A stretch of 51,916 bases of DNA from DATARH01 sp035935235 (GCA_035935235.1 DASYXG010000262.1:1-51916), one strand, 5' to 3'; counted from the first letter of the stretch, positions 33,102 through 40,931 are shown. A program made the numbers and translations. The notes: generated from the sequence alone by a model not told the origin.

Positions 33102-34322
33102 ATGCTGGAGCTGGCCGGGCGGTTTGTGGTCGCGCTTTGGCATGTCCTGGGCCTGTTGCTCGTCCTCGTGCTGCTCGTCGAATTCATCCCCAGCGCCTAC
33201 CGGCGAATGAGCCGTTGGCTGCGCTATCGACGAAGTGACCGGCCGGACAGCGCGGCTCTCGCTGACGCTCAGGCCGGTGCGGATTGGGCGGTTGGCTATT
33301 TCGACGAGTTCGGCCGGGCGGTCCGGGTGGACTGGCGAGCCTATGTCGGATGGTGGCAGCGGCCTTATCGCGGGGCATATATAACCCTAGACCATCGCGG
33401 TCTGCGTCCGACACCGGGCGAAGAGCGGTCGGCGCCTGGCACCATCCGTATTATGTGCTTTGGCGGCTCGACGATGATGGGCATGGGCGCACGCGACAGT
33501 CGCACGATCCCGGCGCTCCTCGCCGTTCGGCTCGGCGAGCTCGGCTATCGGGTCGCGCTGACCAATTACGGGCAACTCGGTCACAACAGTACACAAGAGC
33601 TGATCACATTGCAGGAAGCGCTGCGCGCCGGGATACGATTTGAGATCGCCCTTTTTTACGATGGCCTTAACGACATGCTCACGGCGGAGCAGACAGGCCA
33701 TGCCGGCGCCATGTGGAACGAGCAGCGGCGGCGCGCCGAATTTAATTTGCTGCTCGACGAGCGCCGACGCGACCTCCTCCTAGCGGCCTTCCTCCGGGCG
33801 ATACCGCAAACCGTGCGCCGCCTGCGCCGGCTGACCGGCGCATCGCTGCGCGGTCCGTTGCCTGAGCCGGAAGCCGATCTGTCGGGAGTGGACTTGTCGC
33901 GGCTTGCCGTTGAAATCCTCGACGTTTACGCCGGGAACCAGCGGATGGTCCGGCTGCTCGCGGCGGAATACGGATTTCGGCCGATTTTCTACTGGCAGCC
34001 CGTCATCACAACAAAGCAGATCAAATCCCCCGATGAGCAGCGGTTCGAGGCTGATCATACCCGGGATGTCGAGGCACGGCGTGTTCTCAGCCGTGCGGTC
34101 ATCGCCGAATATCGCCGTCGAACGACGATCGCGGATGGTGACCTGATCGATCTATCGGCGCTTTTTGATGACGTGTCGACGCCTGTCTACATTGATATGA
34201 TGCATCTCTCGGAGGCAGGGAATTTGACCGTTGCGGAGGCGATCGTCCCAAGCCTCACTGCATTGCTCGACGCGTTTATACCTCCGGCTGAATCGGTCGC
34301 AAGGTCAGAACATGGCGCTTGA
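33102..34322 (+). CDS. Membrane-anchored SGNH/GDSL hydrolase
   Basis: A 406-residue protein with one N-terminal membrane segment (about 7-28) and a long SGNH hydrolase domain. Block I is MCFGGSTMMGMG (Ser about 123), block II a Gly in NYGQLGHNSTQE, block III the G-x-N-D of YDGLNDM, and block V the D-x-x-H pair in DMMHLSEAGN near residue 367. Such proteins add or remove acyl groups on glycans. It sits directly behind a glycosyltransferase, so polysaccharide acylation or deacylation is a reasonable inference. Its stop overlaps a 42-codon membrane ORF. Confidence 0.85.
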   Translation: MLELAGRFVVALWHVLGLLLVLVLLVEFIPSAYRRMSRWLRYRRSDRPDSAALADAQAGADWAVGYFDEFGRAVRVDWRAYVGWWQRPYRGAYITLDHRGLRPTPGEERSAPGTIRIMCFGGSTMMGMGARDSRTIPALLAVRLGELGYRVALTNYGQLGHNSTQELITLQEALRAGIRFEIALFYDGLNDMLTAEQTGHAGAMWNEQRRRAEFNLLLDERRRDLLLAAFLRAIPQTVRRLRRLTGASLRGPLPEPEADLSGVDLSRLAVEILDVYAGNQRMVRLLAAEYGFRPIFYWQPVITTKQIKSPDEQRFEADHTRDVEARRVLSRAVIAEYRRRTTIADGDLIDLSALFDDVSTPVYIDMMHLSEAGNLTVAEAIVPSLTALLDAFIPPAESVARSEHGA

Positions 34323-34440
34323 ATTATGGATTTTGTTGGTCATCGCACTCGCCGGGCTGGCGGCCGGCGTCGGGCTGCGTCTGCGCAAGGGCCGCCGGCG
34401 CGAAACGGCCGAGGTCAAGAATCTTTATCCGCTGTGGTAG
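34312..34440 (+). CDS. Small single-pass membrane protein (42 residues)
   Basis: A 42-codon frame starting at ATG 34312, 11 bases inside the SGNH hydrolase 3' end, in a different frame. AAGGTCAG lies 4-11 bases before the ATG. The product has one membrane segment (about residues 4-22, LELWILLVIALAGLAAGVG), then a strongly basic cluster (RLRKGRRR) and the tail EVKNLYPLW, which implies an N-out orientation by the positive-inside rule. It is not recognised. Coupling to the hydrolase suggests a partner or regulator of it, but it could be chance. Confidence 0.5.
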   Translation: MALELWILLVIALAGLAAGVGLRLRKGRRRETAEVKNLYPLW

Positions 34441-34477
34441 GGAACGCTTGGGCTTTGGGCTGTCGGCGGGTTTGAGC

Positions 34478-35317
34478 CTAATTGGCATCACCGGGGTCGC
34501 CCAACGGTAAAGTGGGCGGCCGGTTGCCGAGGCGCTTTCTGAGGCTCTTCCGCCAGCGCGCCAAGTGGCGGTGACGGTGGCCCCAGGCTGCCCTGCGTAC
34601 CGCGGCGACGGCCTCTGCCGCGACGGCGAAGGGTGCGATGTCGTCGAAAACCAAGGGCGATCGGTCGTCGTAAACGATTGCCATGCCGGAGGGCGTTCCG
34701 AGCAGTAGTTGCCAATGCATGCCTGTTTCGGCTGCAATCTGCTCGACTCCCGGCGTCAGCGCGAAATTCTCGACATCGTGGAACAGGTAGACGCAGCCTG
34801 GCGCAGCCGCCGAATGAACGGCGGCAAAATCGAGCACGACCTGCTCCGCCGAGTGGTAGCCGTCGATAAAGGCGAATTCGATCGGCGGCATGCTCTGGTC
34901 GTGCAGGATGTGAGCGACGTCCCCGGGCGATGAGCCGGCGACTGCGGTTGCTGGCAAACCTTCTTCCCTAGCGATGCGGTTGGTGAGGCGAATACCCTCC
35001 TCGGAATGGCGGTCGGTTCCGGCGTCGATCGCCAGCACGCGTGCGTCAGGATTGGCGAGGGCCAGCGCTAGCGTACTCCATCCGAGCGAGTTGCCGATCG
35101 CGAAGACCGTTTTCGGGTGAAACCGCGCGAACAGGCATTCGAGGAAGTAGATTTCCTGGAGCGCGATGCCCAGCCCATTGGTAAGGCTTTCGCCATCCTT
35201 GAAGAACCAGGTGAACGGCGCGTGCGGGAAATCGTCAAAATGGTTGGGATTGAGCCCCGTGGCGACGCGGATGCCGCGGCGTTCATAGAGTGCGGCCAAA
35301 CGGCCAATAATCGGCAT
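34478..35317 (-). CDS. Class I SAM-dependent methyltransferase-like protein
   Basis: A 279-residue protein with a Rossmann-type methyltransferase core: TVFAIGNSLGWSTLALALANPDARVLAIDAGTDRHSEEG reads as motif I (loop and acidic residue), and PPIEFAFIDGYHSAEQVVLDFAAVHSAAAPGCVYLFHDV matches the motif of methyltransferases such as MTase_24 (D-G-x-H, later H-D). It begins MPIIGRLAALYERRGI; the open frame extends 82 codons up to 35563 into the neighbour without support. It lies 15 bases after the ArnT-like gene stop and convergent to the SGNH genes. The acceptor is unknown. Confidence 0.78.
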   Translation of the reverse strand: MPIIGRLAALYERRGIRVATGLNPNHFDDFPHAPFTWFFKDGESLTNGLGIALQEIYFLECLFARFHPKTVFAIGNSLGWSTLALALANPDARVLAIDAGTDRHSEEGIRLTNRIAREEGLPATAVAGSSPGDVAHILHDQSMPPIEFAFIDGYHSAEQVVLDFAAVHSAAAPGCVYLFHDVENFALTPGVEQIAAETGMHWQLLLGTPSGMAIVYDDRSPLVFDDIAPFAVAAEAVAAVRRAAWGHRHRHLARWRKSLRKRLGNRPPTLPLGDPGDAN

Positions 35318-35331
35318 ACCGCGCCGGGCCT

Positions 35332-36837
35332 TTAGGGCTGTCCGGGGCCGCGGTACCCGCGGGCGATATACAGAGCGTAGGTCATGCCGCCACCGGGCCC
35401 GGTGTGGATCGCGATGGTTTTGAGCAATGTCAGCTCCGCGAACTCGGGCCGCATCTGCTCGTAGAGTTGGTGATTGGTCACCGCAAGAAAATCTTCGCCG
35501 CGATGAACATGCTCGCTGTTTTCGAGACGCCATTGGTCCGTGACGCCGGGAACCGGCTCCCATTCGACCGCGTCGAATGGGTGCGGACGGACGTAGTAGA
35601 TCAATGCCGCGAGGAGCTCGCGATCGTCAGCCATCAGCTTGAGTCCGGGATTCGCGGCGAGCGCGTCGCGTACCTGCGTACCAAGCGTGCTCCAGCCGCG
35701 CAGCCGGTGCAGCGGGTCATATTTCGCGGGCACCGGCATGCCCGATGCGACAAGTATTTCGCTGCCGCCGAAAATCGCTATCGCTGCGACCAGGTGCAAG
35801 GCAATCGAAGCGATAAGTGTCCGGCGCCACCCACGCGTCAGCGCAGCGCTGGTAACCAGCACGGCCGCGGCGATGTAGGCCGGCGCCGCCCAATTGGGCT
35901 CGGCTCGCGACAACAGGCTGACGATCAGCGCGACCAGAAGCGTCGGCCAGGTGAATGAGGCAAGCAGCCGCGCCGACTCGCCGTGCAGCCGGAAGGGGCG
36001 AGCGCACAGCAGCACAAGCCCGGCCAACATGATCGGGCCGAATACGCCAAACTGGGAGAGCACGAATTTGGCGAGCGCGGTGGGGTGAAACAGACTGCCG
36101 CTAAGCTGCGCATTGTCGCGGACGTGAAGGATGCTGACGAAGCCGTGGTTTTCGTTCCACCATAGATTCGGCGCGACAATCAGCGCCCCGACCATCAGCG
36201 CCAAGAGCAGCCCCGGCAGATGGCGGCGCTCGTCTCTCACCGACAGGACGAAGCCAAACGCCGAGATCAGCCAATAGGCCATCGCGTATTTGGCGAGAAA
36301 GCCGAGCCCAATCGCGACGCCGGCGGCGAACCACCAGCCCCACTCGCCATTCTCGCGCGCTCGGATGAAGCAGTAGAGCGCCGCCGCCCAGCACGGCATC
36401 AGCACCGCGTCGGTCGAGATCAACAGGGCCGAAAGCGAGACGCCGGGCAGGCTGGCGTAGGCGAGTGCCGACCAAAACCCGATGCGGCGGTCGTAAAGCC
36501 GCGCGCCGGTGGTCCAGACAAAGCCCGCGGCGATCGCGTGGAGCAGAGGAGCCGATAGGCGTACCCCGAATTCGCCATCGCCGAAGATCGCGGTGGTAAG
36601 CGCGATCAGCCAGGCGACAAGCGGGGGTTTCGAATAATAGCCGAGCGCGAGATGCTGTGCCCAAAACCAATATTGGGCTTCGTCGGGATAAAGTTCGGCG
36701 CTCTGGATCGACAGCCACACCAGCCGCGCGGCGGTGATCGCGGCAATTGCCGTCAGGGTCCAGGTGCCATAAGCCGGCGTGGAGGAGTGGACAGCGTGTC
36801 GAGGACTCTCCACCACCGTGTCGTTCATTATTGCCAT
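35332..36837 (-). CDS. ArnT/PMT-like membrane glycosyltransferase (GT39/GT83 type)
   Basis: A 501-residue membrane enzyme with about ten hydrophobic segments. The catalytic acid lies in the first periplasmic loop, in SAELYPDEAQYWFWAQHLALGYYSKPPLVAWL, the standard ArnT/RgtA-type motif; a second loop has SVRDERRHLP and later APNLWWNENHGF. These enzymes transfer sugars from polyprenyl phosphates to lipid A, LPS or proteins. Start could be ATG 36837 or 36828. The gene precedes the methyltransferase on the same strand and is divergent from the CHRD gene. Substrate is not evident. Confidence 0.85.
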   Translation of the reverse strand: MAIMNDTVVESPRHAVHSSTPAYGTWTLTAIAAITAARLVWLSIQSAELYPDEAQYWFWAQHLALGYYSKPPLVAWLIALTTAIFGDGEFGVRLSAPLLHAIAAGFVWTTGARLYDRRIGFWSALAYASLPGVSLSALLISTDAVLMPCWAAALYCFIRARENGEWGWWFAAGVAIGLGFLAKYAMAYWLISAFGFVLSVRDERRHLPGLLLALMVGALIVAPNLWWNENHGFVSILHVRDNAQLSGSLFHPTALAKFVLSQFGVFGPIMLAGLVLLCARPFRLHGESARLLASFTWPTLLVALIVSLLSRAEPNWAAPAYIAAAVLVTSAALTRGWRRTLIASIALHLVAAIAIFGGSEILVASGMPVPAKYDPLHRLRGWSTLGTQVRDALAANPGLKLMADDRELLAALIYYVRPHPFDAVEWEPVPGVTDQWRLENSEHVHRGEDFLAVTNHQLYEQMRPEFAELTLLKTIAIHTGPGGGMTYALYIARGYRGPGQP

Positions 36838-37028
36838 ACCGGAGACCGCGCCGCCGCCAGCATAAGCCAAACCGGCAGGCGCAGCGACGCCAGGGAATCC
36901 GGCTGTTTGCCCGCCGCGGTCACGCGGGTTTGAACGGGCCAGTGTCCACGGCGGGGTTTTTCGGCTTCTGGTTGGTCGATCAATTGGATAGCTTGTCGCC
37001 CGTCGGGTCATCCGAACGGGAGGATAAG
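36838..37028. promoter_or_regulatory. Divergent intergenic region between ArnT-like gene and CHRD gene
   Basis: A 191-base gap between two divergent starts, so both promoters should be here. I see no clear operator. GGGAGGATAAG immediately before the CHRD ATG is a strong ribosome site. Confidence 0.35.
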
Positions 37029-37451
37029 ATGCGCAAGACCACACTCGCCGCAATCGCCTTCGCGGCCACCGCGCTTGCTTGGGGCTACAGCCAGGCAGCG
37101 ACCGAGGTTTTCAAGGGTACGCTGAGCAGCGGCGCCGAGGTCCCGCCGGTCACTGGCACCGGCTCCGGTACGGCGGTTGTCAACTTCGATCCGGCGACCA
37201 AAGAGGTTACCTACACCGTTACCTATTCCGGTCTAAGCGGGCCGGCGAAGGCGGCACACATCCATTGCGGCGCTGCAGCCGGCGCCAATGCTGGGGTCGC
37301 CGTGCCGTTTAAGAGCACAGACAGTCCGATTACCGGTTCGGCGACCTTGACCGACGCGCAGGTCGCCGATCTCGAAGCCGGCAAGTGTTATGTCAACATC
37401 CATACGGCGGCGAACGGCGGCGGTGAGCTCCGCGCGCAACTCGCAAAGTAG
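37029..37451 (+). CDS. Exported CHRD-domain protein
   Basis: A 140-residue secreted protein: a Sec signal peptide (MRKTTLAAIAFAATALAWGYSQA, predicted cut after residue 23) and then one CHRD domain, recognisable from FKGTLSSGAEVPPVTGTGSGTAVV, AKAAHIHCGAAAGANAGVAVPF, and CYVNIHTAANGGGELRAQL. CHRD was named from chordin; bacterial members are periplasmic or surface proteins of unknown role. GGGAGGATAAG before the ATG at 37029 fixes the start. It is followed by a very strong hairpin. Confidence 0.9.
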   Translation: MRKTTLAAIAFAATALAWGYSQAATEVFKGTLSSGAEVPPVTGTGSGTAVVNFDPATKEVTYTVTYSGLSGPAKAAHIHCGAAAGANAGVAVPFKSTDSPITGSATLTDAQVADLEAGKCYVNIHTAANGGGELRAQLAK

Positions 37452-37463
37452 CGCTGTTATCGT

Positions 37464-37493
37464 GATCCCGCGGCTCAATTCAGCCGCGGGATC
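37464..37493 (+). terminator. Hairpin terminator after the CHRD gene
   Basis: GATCCCGCGGCT (37464-37475) and AGCCGCGGGATC (37482-37493) form a perfect 12-base-pair stem with a CAATTC loop, 12 bases after the CHRD stop. No T-run follows, so it may be an RNA-stabilising or factor-aided terminator. Confidence 0.6.
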
Positions 37494-37607
37494 GACGATC
37501 TGTGTCGCGGCGGAAATGCGGCGCGACCCTGCGGAAATAGGCTTAACCGCCAACCCCGGTCGCGAGTACGATCCCGGTCGAGATTGACGATCGGAAAGGT
37601 TTCGCGG

Positions 37608-37787
37608 ATGCCGCCGCGCTATCCCGCAAATTCAGGGCGTCGCCCATGTTCGCTCCGCGAAGCATGCCGCGAGTCGGGACTCGATGAAGACGGCGAGCGG
37701 TGCCCCGATTGCGCGCTCAAGCATTTGTGTGAAAGCGAATCCCGGTGGCTCGTCTGCCGCAGCGAGAAACCGCGTTATATCAACTGA
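37608..37787 (+). CDS. Cys-rich small protein (59 residues), unknown
   Basis: A 59-codon frame with ATG 37608 behind GGAAAGG. The product has six cysteines, in CSLREAC, then CPDCALKHLC and a final C before RSEKPRYIN; the C-x2-C-x5-C-x7-C arrangement looks like a small zinc- or metal-binding knuckle. It is basic at both ends. I do not recognise a family. The ORF ends 3 bases before the PAS-like gene stop on the opposite strand. Confidence 0.45.
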   Translation: MPPRYPANSGRRPCSLREACRESGLDEDGERCPDCALKHLCESESRWLVCRSEKPRYIN

Positions 37788-37790
37788 GCG

Positions 37791-38342
37791 CTAGACCTGA
37801 CGGCCGCTGGCGTCGAGGATCACCGATACGGCGATGATCTTGTCGACGGTCTTTCCATCCTCGGCGAGCGGCGCGAGGCAATTTTCGACAAACCGGTGAG
37901 TGGGGTCGTGTTCCCACAAGACCCGGCCGCGCCGCCATGTCGCCTGCCCGGTTTCGAGGATGAAGCGATAGCGGTCGCGTAAGGTGGGATCGCGCGAGGC
38001 TTCTGGCTGCGCCTCGTCGACCCACCGCCCGGTCAACTCGCGTTGCACCGAACGGGTGATGTCGGTGCCGACCAGGCGAAAACGAAACCGTAGCGGATCG
38101 CGAAATACATCGAGCATCCAGAGCCGCGAGAGCAGCGGCACAATGTCTTCGGGCGCCAGGTGCTGCCGGCCAGGCAAACGACCGGGCGGGGCGATGTTCC
38201 GCCAATACTCGTAGAAGCGGCGAACCAGCGGATGCCAGTCGGCTGGGTCGGTGGGAACCTGGTGGCCGGTCCACACACCGTAATCGGCGCCGGCCGGCAA
38301 GAGATCGCCGCAATCTCTGAAAGCTGTCTGGGGGCGGGGCAT
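37791..38342 (-). CDS. PAS-like (PAS_5/DUF1457-type) protein, copy A
   Basis: A 183-residue single-domain protein of the alphaproteobacterial PAS_5 type. Marks: RRFYEYWRNIAPPGRLPGRQHLAPEDI at about 43-69, LLSRLWMLDVFRDPLRFRFRLVGTDI, and the C-terminal PAS strand region with CLAPLAEDGKTVDKIIAVSVI. Such proteins probably sense small ligands or act in polar regulation; none is characterised enough to say. It is a tandem copy of the gene at 38423-38974, same length and roughly 70% identical by eye. I chose the ATG at 38342, the position matched in both copies. Confidence 0.82.
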   Translation of the reverse strand: MPRPQTAFRDCGDLLPAGADYGVWTGHQVPTDPADWHPLVRRFYEYWRNIAPPGRLPGRQHLAPEDIVPLLSRLWMLDVFRDPLRFRFRLVGTDITRSVQRELTGRWVDEAQPEASRDPTLRDRYRFILETGQATWRRGRVLWEHDPTHRFVENCLAPLAEDGKTVDKIIAVSVILDASGRQV

Positions 38343-38387
38343 AATGGCGCTTAGGCTAGCCACATAATAGTTAGCTCAAGGTTGATG
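38340..38387 (-). promoter_or_regulatory. Duplicated leader before PAS-like copy A
   Basis: The 48 bases from the start codon upstream match those of copy B at 41 of 48 positions, including the start context and an identical GGTTGATG block at the far end. As non-coding sequence this conservation suggests a kept promoter or operator, or simply recent duplication. Confidence 0.5.
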
Positions 38388-38422
38388 GTGGCCGGCGAGA
38401 GACCGAGCTCCTGAACGATCCG

Positions 38423-38974
38423 CTACATCTGGCGGCCGTCGGCGACGAACACCGCGGTCATAGCAAGGATCTTGTCGACGGTTTCGCCGTCGGTGGCGAG
38501 CGGCACCAGGCAATTCTCGACGGTGCGGTGGTGTGGATCGCGGGACCACAAAGTCGGGCCGCGTCGCCAAGTCGGCCGACCGGTTTCGACGATGAAGCGA
38601 TAGCGGTTGCTCAGCGTTGGGTTGGTGACGCTTTCGGGCTGGGCCTCGTCGAGCCACTGCCCGGTCAATTCGCGCTGCACCGAGCGGACGATCTCGGTAC
38701 CGACGAGCCGATAGCGAAAACGCAGAGGATCGCGGAATACATCGCACATCCATAGCCGTGGCAACAGCGCGGCGAGGTCCTCGGGCGCGATGTGCTGGCG
38801 CCCGGGCAAACGGCCGGGCGGAGCAACACCAAGCCAATAATCGTAGAAGCGCCGCACGGGCGGATGCCAATCGGCTGGGTCGGCCGGAACCTGGTGACCG
38901 GTCCACACGCCATAATCGGCGCCGGCCGGCAATGGATTGCCGCGATTCCTGAAGGTTCTTTGCGAGCCTGGCAT
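38423..38974 (-). CDS. PAS-like (PAS_5/DUF1457-type) protein, copy B
   Basis: A 183-residue paralogue of the adjacent gene, with the same PAS_5-like core: RRFYDYWLGVAPPGRLPGRQHIAPEDL, LLPRLWMCDVFRDPLRFRYRLVGTEI, YRFIVETGRPTWRRG and CLVPLATDGETVDKILAM. The N-terminal LPAGADYGVWTGHQVP is identical in the two copies. The open frame extends to 39106, but the conserved MP start at 38974 with the duplicated leader before it is better. Head-to-tail arrangement, both on the minus strand, indicates tandem duplication. Confidence 0.82.
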   Translation of the reverse strand: MPGSQRTFRNRGNPLPAGADYGVWTGHQVPADPADWHPPVRRFYDYWLGVAPPGRLPGRQHIAPEDLAALLPRLWMCDVFRDPLRFRYRLVGTEIVRSVQRELTGQWLDEAQPESVTNPTLSNRYRFIVETGRPTWRRGPTLWSRDPHHRTVENCLVPLATDGETVDKILAMTAVFVADGRQM

Positions 38975-39019
38975 AATGGCGCCTAGGGTAACCGCACAAT
39001 GGTTAGCCCAAGGTTGATG
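38972..39019 (-). promoter_or_regulatory. Duplicated leader before PAS-like copy B
   Basis: Counterpart of the copy A leader (41 of 48 bases identical). Beyond GGTTGATG the similarity stops, which sets the upstream edge of the duplicated unit. Confidence 0.5.
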
Positions 39020-39074
39020 CGGGCCCGAGCTTATCGCCAATTCGCACCGAGGCTGCGACAATAGCGTGGCGTCG

Positions 39075-39102
39075 GCTTGGCCTTCGGCGCCGGAGGCCAG
39101 GC
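39075..39102. repeat. Imperfect inverted repeat upstream of DUF1003 gene
   Basis: GCTTGGCCTTCGG (39075-39087) pairs with CCGGAGGCCAGGC (39090-39102) with two G-T wobbles. It lies in the divergent gap between PAS-like copy B and the DUF1003 gene. It could be an operator or RNA hairpin in the DUF1003 leader; no T-run follows. Confidence 0.4.
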
Positions 39103-39140
39103 TCAAGACGCCGCCGCTTTAGCAGGAGGATCAGGGGATC

Positions 39141-39572
39141 ATGCGCTTTCGTCACCGCAACTGGCACGACACCCACCGCGAGGGGATGTCAACAGGCGCC
39201 CGCGTGGCCGACATGGTGGCCAATTTTATCGGCTCGTGGCAGTTCATCATTATCCAGAGCGCGATCTTTGTCGTCTGGGTGATCTTCAACACGCTGTGGC
39301 TGTTTGGCGCCTACCAATTCGACCCGTACCCCTTCATCCTGTTCAACCTGTTCATGTCGGCGGAAGCGGCATATGCCTCGCCGCTTATCCTGATGAGCCA
39401 GAACCGGCAGGCCGAGCGCGACCGCGTCCAGGCCGAGCATGATTACGAGACCAACGTCGCGGCCAAGGAAGAGATCGAGACGATCCTCAAGGAGCTGGCG
39501 CGTTTGGAACTCGAGAAACTGGACAAGATTCTGGCCATCATCCAGAAGCCGACCCAGGAAGCCGCCGGATGA
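39141..39572 (+). CDS. DUF1003 membrane protein
   Basis: A 143-residue membrane protein of the DUF1003 family. It has two hydrophobic segments: SWQFIIIQSAIFVVWVIFNTLW (about 32-53) and PFILFNLFMSAEAAYASPLILM (about 64-85), the second followed by the family motif SQNRQAERDRVQAEHDYETN and a coiled-coil tail rich in Glu/Lys/Leu. The AGGAGGATCAGGGGATC before the ATG is a strong ribosome site. Function unknown. It is 15 bases before the acyl-CoA dehydrogenase, so they may be co-transcribed. Confidence 0.93.
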   Translation: MRFRHRNWHDTHREGMSTGARVADMVANFIGSWQFIIIQSAIFVVWVIFNTLWLFGAYQFDPYPFILFNLFMSAEAAYASPLILMSQNRQAERDRVQAEHDYETNVAAKEEIETILKELARLELEKLDKILAIIQKPTQEAAG

Positions 39573-39587
39573 CACGGGGAAACGCAA

Positions 39588-40790
39588 ATGGATTTTGACT
39601 TTACGCCAAAGGTCGAGCGGCTGCGCGCGCAGCTGCTCGCTTTCATGGGTCGCGAGGTCTACCCGGCCGAACCGGTATTCGAGCGTGAGCTCAACGAGGC
39701 CTCCTCGCGCTGGCAAATCCCGCCGGTGATGGAGACGCTGAAGAAAAAGGCAAGGGCCGAGGGGTTGTGGAACCTGTTCTTGCCTGAATCCGAGCTGGGG
39801 GCGGGGCTTACCAACCTCGAATACGCGCCGCTCTGCGAGATCATGGGCCGCTCGCCGATTGCGCCAGAGGTGTTCAACTGCTCCGCTCCGGACACCGGCA
39901 ACATGGAAACCCTGGTGCGCTACGCGACGCCGGCGCAGCAGGAGCAGTGGCTGAAGCCGCTGCTCGCCGGCGAAATCCGCTCGTCTTTTGCGATGACCGA
40001 ACCGGCGGTGGCTTCGTCGGACGCGACCAATATCGAGGCGCGGATCGAGCGCGACGGCAACCAGGGCTATGTCATCAACGCGCGCAAATGGTGGACCAGC
40101 GGGGCAATGGACCCGCGCTGCAAAATCCTCATCCTGATGGGCAAGACCGATCCCAACGCGCCGCGCCATCAGCAGCAGTCGATGATCCTGGTGCCGCGCG
40201 ACACGCCGGGGGTCAATGTTGTGCGGGCGCTTACCGTGTTCGGGTACGACGACGCGCCGCACGGCCACGCCGAGGTCGAGTTCAAGGATGTGCGGGTGCC
40301 GTTCGACAACATCCTGCTCGGCGAAGGCTGCGGGTTCGAGATCGCGCAGGGCCGGCTCGGGCCGGGGCGAATCCATCATTGCATGCGGATGATTGGCCTT
40401 GCCGAACGCTCGCTCGAGGCGATGGTCGCGCGGGTCAAGAGTCGGGTTGCCTTCGGCCGGCCGCTCGCCGATCAGGGCGTGATCCGCGAATGGATCGCCG
40501 ACTCGCGGATGGAGATCGAGCAGGCGCGTCTGCTGACCTTGAAGGCCGCGCATATGATGGACACGGTCGGCAACAAGGTTGCGCAGGCCGAGATCGCGAT
40601 GATCAAGGTGGTTGCGCCCAAGATGCTGCTCGCGGTCATCGATCGCGCGATTCAGGCGCATGGCGGTGGCGGCGTAAGCCAAGATTTCGGCCTCGCTTAC
40701 GCCTGGGCGCGCTCGCGGGTGATGCGCATCGTCGATGGGCCCGACGAGGTTCACCGGCGTGCGGTTGCCCGCGTTGAGCTGAGGAAGTGA
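39588..40790 (+). CDS. Acyl-CoA dehydrogenase
   Basis: A 400-residue FAD enzyme that introduces an alpha,beta double bond into acyl-CoA. Layout is N-terminal helical, middle beta (SFAMTEPAVASSDATNIEARI, the FAD/acyl contact strand) and C-terminal helical, with GRLGPGRIHHCMRMIGLAERSLE and the late AIQAHGGGGVSQDFGLAYAWARSRVMRIVDGPDEVHRRAVA. This sequence resembles the ACAD10/ACAD11-like branch, and a kinase-like phosphotransferase follows as in ACAD10/11 fusion proteins. The exact chain-length preference is not evident. Confidence 0.9.
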   Translation: MDFDFTPKVERLRAQLLAFMGREVYPAEPVFERELNEASSRWQIPPVMETLKKKARAEGLWNLFLPESELGAGLTNLEYAPLCEIMGRSPIAPEVFNCSAPDTGNMETLVRYATPAQQEQWLKPLLAGEIRSSFAMTEPAVASSDATNIEARIERDGNQGYVINARKWWTSGAMDPRCKILILMGKTDPNAPRHQQQSMILVPRDTPGVNVVRALTVFGYDDAPHGHAEVEFKDVRVPFDNILLGEGCGFEIAQGRLGPGRIHHCMRMIGLAERSLEAMVARVKSRVAFGRPLADQGVIREWIADSRMEIEQARLLTLKAAHMMDTVGNKVAQAEIAMIKVVAPKMLLAVIDRAIQAHGGGGVSQDFGLAYAWARSRVMRIVDGPDEVHRRAVARVELRK

Positions 40791-40809
40791 AATCTGGATT
40801 AGCGCTTTA

Positions 40810-40920
40810 CGTCCTTCGAGGGCCCGCTGCGCGAGCCGCCTCAGGATGAGGATTGCCAGAGGATGCCATCGGATAAATTGCCTCATCCTGAGGTGCGACC
40901 GAAGGGAGCCTCGAAGGACG
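40810..40920. repeat. Palindromic intergenic repeat
   Basis: CGTCCTTCGAGG (40810-40821) and CCTCAGGATGAGG (40839-40851) are answered by CCTCATCCTGAGG (40881-40893) and CCTCGAAGGACG (40909-40920), two nested inverted repeats around a 29-base centre. Repeats of this kind (a CCTCATCCTGAGGTGCGACC-type core) are common between genes in Alphaproteobacteria such as Bradyrhizobium, from memory. Reading through it gives the peptide LPHPEVRPKGASKDA, a known false extension. Confidence 0.85.
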
Positions 40921-40931
40921 CTCGAGTGACC

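Noticed and set aside
40863..40931. Upstream extension of the kinase gene
   Set aside because: It only translates the palindromic repeat (LPHPEVRPKGASKDA); ATG 40932 is the better start.
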